Assembly: GCA_964568925.1 (NCBI GenBank) | Contig: CAZMSJ010000003.1 | Location: 28,969 to 92,968, forward strand | Source of the DNA: CAYQUL01 sp964568925 | Lineage (GTDB): Bacteria > Patescibacteriota > Microgenomatia > UBA8517 | Direction of reading: 5' to 3' | DNA length: 64,000 nucleotides | Shown here: positions 25,558-35,692 of the stretch, in pieces | How positions within the stretch are numbered: the first letter of the stretch is position 1 | Layout: the number at the start of each line of letters is the position of its first letter | The notes under the pieces: generated by a model | Database searches by the model: none | The model's input: the letters and a program-made list of their open reading frames with translations, nothing else | Told to the model about the DNA's origin: nothing | Position numbers and translations under genes: made by a program

Positions 25558-26223
25558 TTATACCTGTGGAGCTTCCAAGGGGTGGGCAACGGGGATATTG
25601 TATTCAATTCTATTTTCTGACACTTCTTCAAATTGGGTAGCAGAAGCTATATCTTTGTTTTGAGTATGAAAGGTCTTTACTCCGTTATTTAAATAACTCC
25701 CTTCAAGATACTTCAAATAGACAACCAGCATATGGCTATCAAAATGAGAGCCAAGGGGAAGGTATGGCCTGCCTTGAACAATTTCTGTCTCAATAGCTGA
25801 ATGCAGGTTCCCAACGATGCAGAGGATAATGCTGTCGTTTGGCAAAAATTGACGAGCGGTGGTTACCATTTCAAACATTGCTCGATCTCGATAATCCCAC
25901 TTTTTATCTAAACAATCGATAAAGAGAAGTTTTACTTTTTTGTTGTATATATCAAGAATGAGATCAAAATGGCCTTTTGAGAATCTGCCATCAAGGAGAA
26001 GCTGCTTCACGTCTTTATTTGCGATAAGAGACACAAAATCATTCTCTCGTAATGCTTTTTCAAAAACAGGAAGAAGTTCTCGAGGGTACTCAAATGCTAC
26101 ACAACTTATTTTTTTGTGAGGAGAAATAAGTGCAATAGTGTCTTTAATTGCTTTGACGTTTTCAACTACTCCATGAACTTCACCAATGATAACAGTATCT
26201 ATTGATGAAAAGTTTTGTTTCAC
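25558..26223 (-). CDS. TIKI/EreA/ChaN-superfamily protein
   Basis: A 221-residue soluble protein starting with GTG at 26223, two bases after the predicted +1 set by TATAGT. The N-terminal VIIGEVHGVVENVKAI and the later CIVGNLHSAIET provide the GExHG and GNxH metal-site motifs of the erythromycin esterase / ChaN / TraB fold; ISCVAFEYPRELLPVFEKAL fits the second strand. Members are metal-dependent hydrolases or haem-binding proteins. The true substrate is unknown and there is no signal peptide. Confidence 0.65.
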   Translation of the reverse strand: MKQNFSSIDTVIIGEVHGVVENVKAIKDTIALISPHKKISCVAFEYPRELLPVFEKALRENDFVSLIANKDVKQLLLDGRFSKGHFDLILDIYNKKVKLLFIDCLDKKWDYRDRAMFEMVTTARQFLPNDSIILCIVGNLHSAIETEIVQGRPYLPLGSHFDSHMLVVYLKYLEGSYLNNGVKTFHTQNKDIASATQFEEVSENRIEYNIPVAHPLEAPQV

Positions 26224-26307
26224 AGTAGCTCACTATAACACTAACGACATACCACCATTGAAGCAAAAAAAATCTCTGAAGGAAAGTAACTCCTTCAGAG
26301 AAAAAAC

Positions 26308-26598
26308 TTACGGTGCTTTCTCGACAATTTCAATTACAAGGATTTCACCCAAAATATCAATGTGAACGAGTCCATTGTAAAGTTCAAACTCTCTTGACCA
26401 CTCGGCTGCAGTAATCTGCAATGGTGTTTCGGCATTAATCCAACATCGTCGTGGTGCAAATTTAGTACTTGGATAACTGTGAGACATACGAATTACACCT
26501 TTACCCGTATGTTGAATAGAGATATTGTACGCAATAAACAAGACTGAACCTGGGGGAAAGTCACGGCTTTTCCCTTGCCAAGTAAGTACTAAGGCCAT
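26308..26598 (-). CDS. Small orphan protein
   Basis: 96 residues from ATG 26598, chosen because GGAGGTGAAA stands right before it; an in-frame upstream start at 26613 lies inside the Shine-Dalgarno region. A TATAAT box about 35 bases upstream gives a leader. The protein is beta-rich (MALVLTWQGKSRDFPPGSVL, IDILGEILVIEIVEKAP) with no signal or membrane segment. No family recognised. Confidence 0.72.
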   Translation of the reverse strand: MALVLTWQGKSRDFPPGSVLFIAYNISIQHTGKGVIRMSHSYPSTKFAPRRCWINAETPLQITAAEWSREFELYNGLVHIDILGEILVIEIVEKAP

Positions 26599-26721
26599 TT
26601 TCACCTCCAGCAAAGAACTATAGTCATATTATACCATACACACGCCTCTTTTTGCACTTATAATGTATCTATTTGTAGTCAAAAGTGACAAACCTCACCC
26701 TAGATATGATTGAGTGTTTGA

Positions 26722-28695
<1,974 letters not shown>

Positions 28696-28713
28696 CAAAA
28701 CACCCCATAGAAA

Positions 28714-28742
28714 TTGACGTTTAAGCTCAAGAATGCTATTAT
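28714..28742 (+). promoter_or_regulatory. Strong promoter of orphan gene at 28801
   Basis: TTGACG (28714-28719), 17-bp spacer, TATTAT (28737-28742), +1 about 28749. A 52-nt leader with a small hairpin and GGGAG precedes the GTG start. Confidence 0.7.
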
Positions 28743-28800
28743 ACTGAGCCAAACAAATAACCTGGATCAATTTTCGTGAAAAACGAAAGGGAGAATTAAC

Positions 28801-29166
28801 GTGGCAGGAAATGGGCAATTCGAAGCTACCGCGGTTAGTGCCGCAAACGTCGCCATGTCCGCAGCCTATGGAGTAACGGAGTACGCAGCTGGTACGTGGC
28901 AAAGAGGTGACCCCGTGCTCGTAGCCCAAATAAATGTTGATGTACAAACTAAAACATATAATGTTTGGTATGACGTCAACCATGATCCCCAAAAAGGTCG
29001 TATGGTGAGCGTTAAGCTCAAACAGCACCACACAGGAGCTTTGTATGCCGATGTCATTGTGTGTTACCAGGGAGCAAATAAAATTTTTGCTGGTAGCCTT
29101 TCCGTTGACGGACAGATACAAAGCTGGCAGTTTGATATTAAAGCAAGAGACATCTATAACAAGTAG
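28801..29166 (+). CDS. Small orphan protein with own promoter and terminator
   Basis: 121 residues, GTG start preceded by AAAGGGAG. The N-terminal third is Ala-rich (ATAVSAANVAMSAAYGVTEYAAG); the rest is beta-rich (DPVLVAQINVDVQTKTYNVW, DPQKGRMVSVKLKQ). No signal peptide, membrane helix or known motif. It forms a complete single-gene unit: consensus-like promoter, leader, Shine-Dalgarno, gene, terminator. Function unknown. Confidence 0.75.
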   Translation: MAGNGQFEATAVSAANVAMSAAYGVTEYAAGTWQRGDPVLVAQINVDVQTKTYNVWYDVNHDPQKGRMVSVKLKQHHTGALYADVIVCYQGANKIFAGSLSVDGQIQSWQFDIKARDIYNK

Positions 29167-29172
29167 ATTTCT

Positions 29173-29194
29173 GGGCGCACTCGGTGCGCCCTTT
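29173..29194 (+). terminator. Intrinsic terminator after 28801 gene
   Basis: Perfect 8-bp GC-rich stem GGGCGCAC/GTGCGCCC with a TCG loop, followed by TTTG. It separates the orphan gene from the converging methyltransferase gene. Confidence 0.8.
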
Positions 29195-29214
29195 GTTATG
29201 CCTGAAAAACAACG

Positions 29215-30018
29215 TTACTTCTCAACAGCAAAGAACCCAGTCGAGCGGAATGATTGGATCTCCTGATCAGTAAAACCAAAATCTTGTTTCCAGGTCTCTT
29301 CAAAATAAGGCAATAGCTTTGAATCACGATACAGAACCTTCATGCCAAGCAATGTAAAAATTTGCTCATACTGATCAAAGGTAACTGGCACGTAATTTTC
29401 GTGTCCCTCACGATCCCAATTATCAGTGTACTTATACTTTAAGAGAAAATGGTTAATGGTATAGATATCGTTTAACTTCCCGAAATGTGTTTCAAAATCA
29501 GAAATAAGAGTGGCAAGCTCTTTCTTTGCCTGTATTTTTAGAAGGACTGTTTTCATACCAAAATCAGTTTTTTGTTTGTAGCCAGAGAAAATCATATCTC
29601 GTATTACAATTCTTCCATGCTTTTTTAGGAGCTCATGAGCATCTGCAAGTGCCTTAACAACAGAGGTGAGCCCTTCACCGTAGCTAGCAAATTCATGTAA
29701 CACTGAACAGAAGGTAACTGCATCAAACTTTTGCTCTCGAGCAAGGAGATTGCGAAGATAAATGGTTTCAAACGTTACGTTGTGGAGTCCAGCAGAGAGG
29801 TCACGGGCTCGAGAAATAAACTCAGGGTTTATATCAATGCCATGAAAGTGTGTTTCAGGAAACATCCTGGCCATTTCAATGGTTACCGCTCCATCAGCGC
29901 ATCCAACATCAAGCACCTCAAGTGGTTTCTCTGGTAAATAATGAACAATTTTTAGCTTCTCAGCTAACGGTTTACTCATGCGAGCAAGATATACTTCTGG
30001 GTTAACGATCTGATGCAT
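29215..30018 (-). CDS. Class I SAM-dependent methyltransferase
   Basis: 267 residues. Motif I is LEVLDVGCADGAVTIEMA (about 33-50), motif II HFHGIDINPEF, motif IV-like FDAVTFCSVLHEFASYGEG and post-motif GRIVIRDMIFSG. This is a methyltransferase type 11/25 Rossmann fold. The C-terminal 100 residues (LISDFETHFGKLNDIYTINHF, YVPVTFDQYEQIFTLLGMK) form a cap that would define the substrate, which I cannot identify. Single gene, convergent with the preceding orphan. Confidence 0.88.
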   Translation of the reverse strand: MHQIVNPEVYLARMSKPLAEKLKIVHYLPEKPLEVLDVGCADGAVTIEMARMFPETHFHGIDINPEFISRARDLSAGLHNVTFETIYLRNLLAREQKFDAVTFCSVLHEFASYGEGLTSVVKALADAHELLKKHGRIVIRDMIFSGYKQKTDFGMKTVLLKIQAKKELATLISDFETHFGKLNDIYTINHFLLKYKYTDNWDREGHENYVPVTFDQYEQIFTLLGMKVLYRDSKLLPYFEETWKQDFGFTDQEIQSFRSTGFFAVEK

Positions 30019-30079
30019 AGATATTTGTAACCTTCAGTATATAACGGAAGGGGAGGAACAAACCAGATAGTTTTGTGAC

Positions 30080-30108
30080 TTGAAAACGACCACTTTCCAC
30101 GCCATAAT
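30080..30108 (+). promoter_or_regulatory. Promoter of pyrophosphatase gene
   Basis: TTGAAA (30080-30085), 17-bp spacer, CATAAT (30103-30108). Predicted +1 about 30115, three bases before the ATG, so almost no leader. Confidence 0.65.
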
Positions 30109-30117
30109 AGCCTCACT

Positions 30118-31050
30118 ATGGCAAGTATTAAAGTAATGGGACACTGTCCTCCAGACACAGACTCAACCTGTTCTCCAATCAGTTACGCTTGGTTTTTGAA
30201 AACGATAAAAGGCATGGATGTTGAAGCAGTTATTGGTGGGGGACTTAATAAAGAAGCACAATTTGTGTTGTCTCATTTTGGAATCGAAACTCCCAAGATG
30301 ATCGAGTCTGTAACTGAAGGTGACAAATTAGTCATCATTGATACCAATAACCCTGAAGAACTTATAACTGGTTGGGAGAAAGCAGAGATTATTGAAATTG
30401 TAGATCATCACAAGTTGTATGGATTGAAAACTGCAAACATTCCAACTGTCACCATTAAGCCATATGGTTGTGTAGCAACCGTTTTGTGGGAAATCATGAC
30501 TGAAGCTCATGACAAGCTTCCAAAAGAAATTGCAGGGCTCATGGCCTCATGTATCATCTCAGATACCTTAAACTTAACCAGTCCAACAACAACAGAGAAA
30601 GACAAACAAGCATTAGCTCATCTCGTTTCTGTTGCAGGAATAAATGTCCAATCATTTTCTCAAGAAATGTTTGCGGCAAAATCAAACCTTGATGGGTTAA
30701 CCGATGAGCAGATCCTGTTAACTGACGCAAAGGATTTTGAATTTGGTGGAGCCATCTACAAGATTGGAGTTCTTGAGACAACCGCACCGAATCAAGCGTT
30801 AGCCAAAAAGGATTCCCTGGTTGTGGCAATGAATGCACTCAAACAAAAGGAAAACTTGGCAGGTATGATGTTTTTTGTTGTAGATATCATCCAGTCTTCA
30901 GCAGTTCTTTTAACCAGTAGTGATGAGGATTTGAAATTAGGAGAGAAAGCGTTTTCAGTGACCGCTGAAAATGGTGTACTTACCCTTCCAGGAATTGTTT
31001 CACGAAAAAAGCAAATTGTTCCTGCTTTTGAAAAAATTTTTAACTCCTAA
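30118..31050 (+). CDS. ppaC: Manganese-dependent inorganic pyrophosphatase (family II)
   Basis: A 310-residue DHH-family phosphoesterase. Metal ligands lie in GHCPPDTDS (residues 8-16), VIIDTNN, EIVDHHKLYG (DHH motif) and the C-terminal substrate motif SRKKQIVP. It hydrolyses pyrophosphate to phosphate, driving biosynthesis. The C-terminal DHHA2 domain begins near residue 190. The N-terminal motif reads GHCPPDTDS where GHxNPDTDS is common. It is followed after 5 bases by a metallo-hydrolase gene, so the two are co-transcribed. Confidence 0.95.
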   Translation: MASIKVMGHCPPDTDSTCSPISYAWFLKTIKGMDVEAVIGGGLNKEAQFVLSHFGIETPKMIESVTEGDKLVIIDTNNPEELITGWEKAEIIEIVDHHKLYGLKTANIPTVTIKPYGCVATVLWEIMTEAHDKLPKEIAGLMASCIISDTLNLTSPTTTEKDKQALAHLVSVAGINVQSFSQEMFAAKSNLDGLTDEQILLTDAKDFEFGGAIYKIGVLETTAPNQALAKKDSLVVAMNALKQKENLAGMMFFVVDIIQSSAVLLTSSDEDLKLGEKAFSVTAENGVLTLPGIVSRKKQIVPAFEKIFNS

Positions 31051-31055
31051 CTATA

Positions 31056-31682
31056 TTGTTTAATTCTCGAGTCATCACGCTTCCTGTTGGGCAACTTCAG
31101 TCAAATTGTTATATCTACAAAATCGATAGCACCAAAGCGATTATTGTGGACCCTGGGGACGACGCTGACTACATTAATCAAAAGCTTCTTGAATTATCCC
31201 TTACTCCAGTTGCAATTCTTTTAACCCATGGGCACTTTGACCATGTACTCGGTGGCTTTGCCGTACAACTTGCCTTCGGGTGCCCGGTCTATATTCATAA
31301 AAAAGATTCGTTTTTACTTGAGAGAATGCGAGACACAACGATTCACTTTACACAAACTGATCCTGGACCTGCCCCTGTTATTACACATTTTTTCACAACA
31401 GAAACGACCATTGAATTTGAAGATACAAAATTCTTTGTGTTACATACACCAGGGCACACACCAGGAAGTTTATGTTTCCATGACAAAAAACATGGAATCG
31501 TTTTTACAGGAGACTTGATATTTGCAGATGGAACCCGCGGGGGGGTAGACCACAGTTATTCAGACAAACAAGAACTTTTGCGATCAATTCATATGCTTTC
31601 AAAACTGCCTGAAGACACCACAATATACCCCGGACATGGTGAAACTTTCACGGTTAAGGAGTTAGTAAGTGGGGTGCACTAG
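31056..31682 (+). CDS. MBL-fold metallo-hydrolase (glyoxalase II-like)
   Basis: 208 residues starting at a TTG five bases after ppaC. The zinc motif THGHFDHVLGG (HxHxDH) is at about 60-70; further ligands are in LHTPGHTPGSLCFHD, FTGDLIFADGTRGG and YPGHGE. This is the YcbL/hydroxyacylglutathione-hydrolase-like group, hydrolysing thioesters or other small esters. QSNCYIYKI near the start is typical. The real substrate is uncertain, as Patescibacteria usually lack glutathione. Confidence 0.88.
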   Translation: MFNSRVITLPVGQLQSNCYIYKIDSTKAIIVDPGDDADYINQKLLELSLTPVAILLTHGHFDHVLGGFAVQLAFGCPVYIHKKDSFLLERMRDTTIHFTQTDPGPAPVITHFFTTETTIEFEDTKFFVLHTPGHTPGSLCFHDKKHGIVFTGDLIFADGTRGGVDHSYSDKQELLRSIHMLSKLPEDTTIYPGHGETFTVKELVSGVH

Positions 31683-31697
31683 CACCCCACTATTTTT
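31668..31697 (+). terminator. Terminator at end of ppaC-MBL unit
   Basis: Perfect 10-bp stem AGTGGGGTGC/GCACCCCACT with loop ACTA, then ATTTTT. The stem overlaps the last codons of the metallo-hydrolase gene. It may also serve the converging tdk gene. Confidence 0.82.
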
Positions 31698-32280
31698 ATC
31701 GTTTCCCTGGCACATCGTGATGAAACAAACAGCGTGCTTCATATGATTCTTTGGCTCCAATAACAATCAATGGATCCAAATAATGTGCAGCCTTTCCATT
31801 TACAATCCGCTGTGTACGCACTGCATTTGGAATATCCTGATGTACACAAGACTTACAAATCGCTTTGAGCATTCGCGCATCATCAGCAAGAGCGATGAGC
31901 GTGTGCATTTGTCCAAAAGGTTCACCGCGAAAGTCGAGGTTTAACCCATCAACAATTACCCGTTTTCCCCTTGAAACAAGCTCCTCACACACAGGAACAA
32001 TCTCCCGATCCAGAAACTGTGCTTCGTCAATTCCAACGACCTTTGTCCCTGGAACAAGCAAAGACAGGATATCACTAGCACACTCAATCGGTTGAGCGTC
32101 TCGGGACAGACCGGAGTGAGAATTCACCTTGTGAATACCCTCATACCGATCATCAATCTTTGGCTTAAAGAGCTGATATGAAACATCAGCAATCTCAACC
32201 CTGATAATTCGCTGCAACAGCTCTTCTGACTTACCAGAGAACATGCAGCCATATATCAACTCTAGTTGCCCAAATGGCAT
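31696..32280 (-). CDS. tdk: Thymidine kinase
   Basis: 194 residues from ATG 32280, which has GGAG nine bases upstream. The P-loop is IYGCMFSGKSEELL (residues 9-22), the Walker B/catalytic segment VVGIDEAQFLD, the lasso-like region VDGLNLDFRGEPFGQM, and the zinc site CKSC plus later Cys/His (YEARCLFHH). Phosphorylates thymidine for salvage, which fits an organism that depends on imported nucleosides. Upstream in-frame starts are less likely. Confidence 0.95.
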   Translation of the reverse strand: MPFGQLELIYGCMFSGKSEELLQRIIRVEIADVSYQLFKPKIDDRYEGIHKVNSHSGLSRDAQPIECASDILSLLVPGTKVVGIDEAQFLDREIVPVCEELVSRGKRVIVDGLNLDFRGEPFGQMHTLIALADDARMLKAICKSCVHQDIPNAVRTQRIVNGKAAHYLDPLIVIGAKESYEARCLFHHDVPGKR

Positions 32281-32366
32281 GATAGACTCCTTTTTTTTAA
32301 GTGAACAAACAAACACTCATTTCTACCCCTTTTTGTTTTCTCTTGCTAGTATGAAAACATTAAAAG

Positions 32367-32395
32367 TTGAATATAGGATAGATTTCATTTATACT
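32367..32395 (+). promoter_or_regulatory. Promoter of orphan gene at 32430
   Basis: TTGAAT (32367-32372), 17-bp spacer, TATACT (32390-32395). Predicted +1 about 32402; leader of about 28 nt with GGGAGGG. Confidence 0.7.
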
Positions 32396-32429
32396 TGGCG
32401 AACGAAAATGTTGTAATAGGGAGGGCACA

Positions 32430-32753
32430 ATGGCCGTAGAAGATATTGCCAAAATCGATTTTGGCAACCCTGGACTTGAAGACCCAGTGCATTGGGAACA
32501 CAACAAAGCAATCACGAGAAAGCTCTGTGAGCTTGGGGCTGTGACCGAATGGATCGAGAATCCAACAAAAGGATATCCTTCGGTACCTTATCATTTTTTA
32601 ATTGAAGAGGTACATGTGGAGTTTCTTCCTCACTGGGGCTTTATGAAATTGAACGGTATTCAGATTGAGATACCAGAAAACATTGATGGAATCATGCAGC
32701 AAATTAAGGCTGTGAAAATGGTTAACACCATTATCAAAAAACTAAAGTATTAA
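32430..32753 (+). CDS. Small orphan protein
   Basis: 107 residues with GGGAGGG seven bases before the ATG. The protein is mixed alpha/beta (EHNKAITRKLCELGAVTEWI, PYHFLIEEVHVEFLPHWGF, IDGIMQQIKAVKMVNTIIKK) and soluble. No recognised motif. It has its own promoter and terminator, like several other small genes in this window. Confidence 0.72.
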   Translation: MAVEDIAKIDFGNPGLEDPVHWEHNKAITRKLCELGAVTEWIENPTKGYPSVPYHFLIEEVHVEFLPHWGFMKLNGIQIEIPENIDGIMQQIKAVKMVNTIIKKLKY

Positions 32754-32763
32754 CCGTTGTAAT

Positions 32764-32798
32764 CGGGCTCTTGAAAGAAAAGAGCCCGTTATTTTTTT
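32764..32798 (+). terminator. Terminator after 32430 gene
   Basis: Nine-base-pair stem CGGGCTCTT/AAGAGCCCG with a 7-base loop, followed by TTATTTTTTT. Confidence 0.85.
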
Positions 32799-32859
32799 GT
32801 AAAAAAGTGAAGCATCAATTACAATCGTCATGCTATCTATCTGTGAAAGGAGCTACAAA

Positions 32860-33060
32860 GTGGCGATAGAAGAGTTTGATAAGCAAGATCTTATTGGCCT
32901 AACGGAAGAAGCGGCAAAGATACTCTTGGAGAAAAATAAAATCCGGGTGAGGATCGCACGACGGGATCTCATTGAATATGCTCATCCATTCGATTGGGCA
33001 CCAGAACGAGTAAACCTTGAGATTGAAAACGGGGTTGTTGTGAAAGCCAGTTTTGGATAA
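32860..33060 (+). CDS. Putative I78-like protease inhibitor fold protein
   Basis: 66 residues from GTG 32860, placed by AAAGGAG upstream. The pattern GLTEEAAKILLEKNKIRVRI ARRD ... ERVNLEIENGVVVKASFG follows the layout of the peptidase inhibitor I78 / potato inhibitor I family (helix, strand, reactive loop, RVN strand, final strand). The loop RRDLIEYAHPFDWAP differs from typical members. No signal peptide, so it would act in the cytoplasm unless exported otherwise. Identification is by pattern only. Confidence 0.6.
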   Translation: MAIEEFDKQDLIGLTEEAAKILLEKNKIRVRIARRDLIEYAHPFDWAPERVNLEIENGVVVKASFG

Positions 33061-33070
33061 CTGAAGGTAA

Positions 33071-33097
33071 GGGGCACAGACTGTGTCCCTTTTTTTA
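33071..33097 (+). terminator. Terminator after 32860 gene
   Basis: Eight-base-pair stem GGGGCACA/TGTGTCCC (one G-U) with a GAC loop, followed by eight T. It overlaps the end of the converging M16 gene. Confidence 0.8.
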
Positions 33098-34342
33098 TTC
33101 AAGAGGATTGCGTGCCATGATAGAGACGATTGGGTCCTTGCCACGAAGAGAGGTGAATGAATCGTTAATCTCTTTAAGGGTTATGCTATTTGCCATTTTG
33201 ATGTATTCCTTTGGCATTTTAATTTCTTTGTCCCAAAACAAATCAGATGCCATTTCTCGTGCAATTGAATATGGTGAATCATAGGCCATGAGCATACGCA
33301 TATTGATGTAGTTTCGTGCACGAGTAAACTCTTCCTTGGTTGCCCCTTTATCAAGAAAAACTTGAAAAATACTGTGTATTTCCTGTTCAGCTTTGAGTGC
33401 ATTCTCTGGTGAAACAGACATTCCCATATAAAAATTACTGACTGTATTTCGATACACAAGGGAAGAACCGGCAGAGTAGACGAGTCCTAATTCATTTCGC
33501 AATCTTTTGTAAATTCGAGAACGGCCACCACGACCTAAAATGTAGTTAGCAATGTGCTGAATCACTCGTTCACGTTCAGTTGTTTCATCTCGACCTTTCA
33601 TAAAGTAGTTAATATCAATTGAGACTCGATCAACATCTTCTGAATGAAATGATCTCATGCTTTTTGTTTTTGGTTCACCTGGAGTATATGTATGAGACTC
33701 CCCATGAGGAGCATCAGTTAACATTTTAGTAATCAGTTTTTTGGTCTTCTCAACATCAAAATTACCAGACAACCCCAATACCATGTTGTTTGTTACAAAA
33801 AATTCTTTTTGAAGTTTAACCAAATCTTCCCGTGTAACGGTGTTCACAAATCCAATTTCACCCATGCCATCACGAATATAGATGTGATGGTCCCCAAATA
33901 AATTCATGTCATACACTCGAGCATACCGTGAATTTGGATTACTCCACTTGTCACGATATTCCTGAGCAATCACTTGCTTTTCATGTTCAAGTCTGTCCGC
34001 GGGCAATGTGGCATGGAAGGCAAGTTCTTGAAAGAGGTTAAGACCTGCTTCAAATGAAACAGTAGGGAAGTTTAATTCAAAGCCAAGGGTAGCGCCGCTT
34101 GTATAGGCATTTTGATAAATACCATGATCTTCTTTGTAGAGCTCTTTTGCATACACATCAGGGAGCGTTTCTGTCCCTTGATGAACCAAATGCTCCATTA
34201 AGTGCATTGCACCCCAATCATTTCCTTTCTCATACCAAGCACCGGCTCTAAATTGTACTTCAAGTGCAACAGCTTGCACGGTTTCCATTGGGTAGAGAGC
34301 AACAAGCGCTCCATTTACTTCAAAGACGATAGGTGGCCTCAT
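33095..34342 (-). CDS. M16-family zinc metallopeptidase
   Basis: 415 residues from ATG 34342. The inverted zinc motif HLMEH is in WGAMHLMEHLVHQGT (about 50-64), with the downstream Glu in the ELAFHATLPADRLEHEKQ region. The second half carries ILGRGGRSRIYKRLRNELGLVYSAGS, the substrate-binding R/Y segment of M16. Related to mitochondrial processing peptidase and PqqL/YmxG. A TATACT box puts +1 at about 34344, so the start at 34342 is nearly leaderless; the ATG at 34348 would lie before +1. Confidence 0.9.
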   Translation of the reverse strand: MRPPIVFEVNGALVALYPMETVQAVALEVQFRAGAWYEKGNDWGAMHLMEHLVHQGTETLPDVYAKELYKEDHGIYQNAYTSGATLGFELNFPTVSFEAGLNLFQELAFHATLPADRLEHEKQVIAQEYRDKWSNPNSRYARVYDMNLFGDHHIYIRDGMGEIGFVNTVTREDLVKLQKEFFVTNNMVLGLSGNFDVEKTKKLITKMLTDAPHGESHTYTPGEPKTKSMRSFHSEDVDRVSIDINYFMKGRDETTERERVIQHIANYILGRGGRSRIYKRLRNELGLVYSAGSSLVYRNTVSNFYMGMSVSPENALKAEQEIHSIFQVFLDKGATKEEFTRARNYINMRMLMAYDSPYSIAREMASDLFWDKEIKMPKEYIKMANSITLKEINDSFTSLRGKDPIVSIMARNPLE

Positions 34343-34423
34343 ATCCATGCAGTATACCACTAGAAAAATGGCAGAAAACATGCTATAGTATTTATGCGCG
34401 TCATTACACGAGGAGAACAGGGT

Positions 34424-34867
34424 ATGACCACTCTTGAACGAACGTTTTTGAATCAGCATCTAGAAATTCTAGAATTAGTTGTTTACAGCCAACGAATCCA
34501 AGATTCTGCGCTTGTTCCCCAAAAACAAGGCCTTTATCAGTACTTTGAAGAACGTTCAAAGAAGAGGCTTTTTCCTCAACCGAGGAGACCTATTGGACAA
34601 CTCATAGAAATCTTTTGGCGTGAACTAGCACCTGACGAAGAATATGCGGTGTGTTTTACGTCAAACGCACGCGTTGTTGATTCGATAGTTTTTTGGTCAG
34701 ATTACAAAAAAACTGCCGAATCTTTGTATGCCCTTCAGGGGGCACCAATTCACAATTTGAGCAATGCATTGTCAAACCTGAACTGGGGAGTATCTTGGGA
34801 ATTTGAGGGATATAACAAAACTATAACGGTTGTTTGCCCGCTTCGTATTCCCTTTCCAGTTTGTTAG
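34424..34867 (+). CDS. Small orphan protein
   Basis: 147 residues from ATG 34424, which has AGGAG upstream; the ATG at 34394 lies between the TATAGT box (34384-34389) and the likely +1. Soluble, with an N-terminal helix (TTLERTFLNQHLEILELVV) and Arg/Lys-rich patch (ERSKKRLFPQPRR). No family recognised. Followed by its own terminator. Confidence 0.68.
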   Translation: MTTLERTFLNQHLEILELVVYSQRIQDSALVPQKQGLYQYFEERSKKRLFPQPRRPIGQLIEIFWRELAPDEEYAVCFTSNARVVDSIVFWSDYKKTAESLYALQGAPIHNLSNALSNLNWGVSWEFEGYNKTITVVCPLRIPFPVC

Positions 34868-34882
34868 GTGTCACCACACATG

Positions 34883-34913
34883 GGGTGCAGGAAATTTCCT
34901 GTACCCTTATTTT
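34883..34913 (+). terminator. Terminator after 34424 gene
   Basis: Twelve-base-pair stem (34883-34894 with 34895-34906, one G-U; the centre folds as a small AT loop), then TTATTTTT. Confidence 0.8.
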
Positions 34914-34917
34914 TGTG

Positions 34918-35667
34918 TCATTTTTGTATACACAAGAAGCTTCCAACAGGGGAGAGTTCTGTTAAATATTTTTCTTCATTTTTAAATGTTGAAGCAGAAC
35001 CTCCATCAAGGTTAATTGCATCAGCAATGGCCACTCCAGTTTTCTCTTCAAGTTCTGAAACAAAGATTGGGAGATCAACAAGTTTCGGACCACGGAACGA
35101 GGAACGTGGATCAAAGACAACTGCAATAAAGAGTTTGTTGTCTCCGGTTACTGCAGCAAATACCCTACGTGCATTTTTATCGTTTGTAATGCGTAACACA
35201 GAGTTTTTCCCATTCTCACGAAGAACTGGGCCAGTCTGGAGTCCCCAGACAAGTGGATCACGAGGAAGAATACTGGTTATCCGAATAATGCCCATTTTGT
35301 TTGCCGTTATATATCCATTAAATAAAGCACTTTCATGCCCTGTCCGATATTCTTTCTCTTGAGCATAAAAGTAGCCAACTGGTTTGTTTTCTTTGGTATA
35401 AAAACCTGCACTTGAGAGGAATGCACAGGTGTTCTCTTCTAAAACATCACTCGAGAGCTTGAATGATTCAAAATTAGGCAGCAAAGAAACGGCATCAGCT
35501 TCAAATGGTCCAGCCCACAAAAGAGTGGTCGTGGCCGCCACTGGGGTAACGTCTTCTTCTTGTATTTCACTTAACACCCGAGGCAACTCCGTTGCCTTTC
35601 TCATTGAAAGAGAGAAGACAAGAGCACTTAACAAAACGACTACAATGACGATTCCTATTTTTCGCAT
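34918..35667 (-). CDS. Exported phosphodiester glycosidase (NAGPA-domain) protein
   Basis: 249 residues. A signal peptide or anchor (MRKIGIVIVVVLLSALVFSL) is followed by the NAGPA/DUF2233 domain: FLSSAGFYTKENKPVGYFY, FNGYITANKMGIIRI, KLFIAVVFDPRSS and DAINLDGGSAST near the C terminus. The domain cleaves sugar-phosphodiester bonds in exopolysaccharide or wall contexts. The minus-strand TATAAT at 35679-35674 places +1 exactly on the ATG. A second NAGPA protein is encoded at 50428. Confidence 0.85.
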   Translation of the reverse strand: MRKIGIVIVVVLLSALVFSLSMRKATELPRVLSEIQEEDVTPVAATTTLLWAGPFEADAVSLLPNFESFKLSSDVLEENTCAFLSSAGFYTKENKPVGYFYAQEKEYRTGHESALFNGYITANKMGIIRITSILPRDPLVWGLQTGPVLRENGKNSVLRITNDKNARRVFAAVTGDNKLFIAVVFDPRSSFRGPKLVDLPIFVSELEEKTGVAIADAINLDGGSASTFKNEEKYLTELSPVGSFLCIQK

Positions 35668-35673
35668 ACCCTG

Positions 35674-35681
35674 ATTATACT
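35674..35681. promoter_or_regulatory. Overlapping divergent -10 boxes
   Basis: ATTATACT contains TATAAT on the minus strand (35679-35674; +1 on the 35667 ATG) and TATACT on the plus strand (35676-35681; +1 about 35688, five bases before ATG 35693). It resembles the shared element between pilB and the delta'-like gene. Confidence 0.6.
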
Positions 35682-35692
35682 AGAATGAAGGA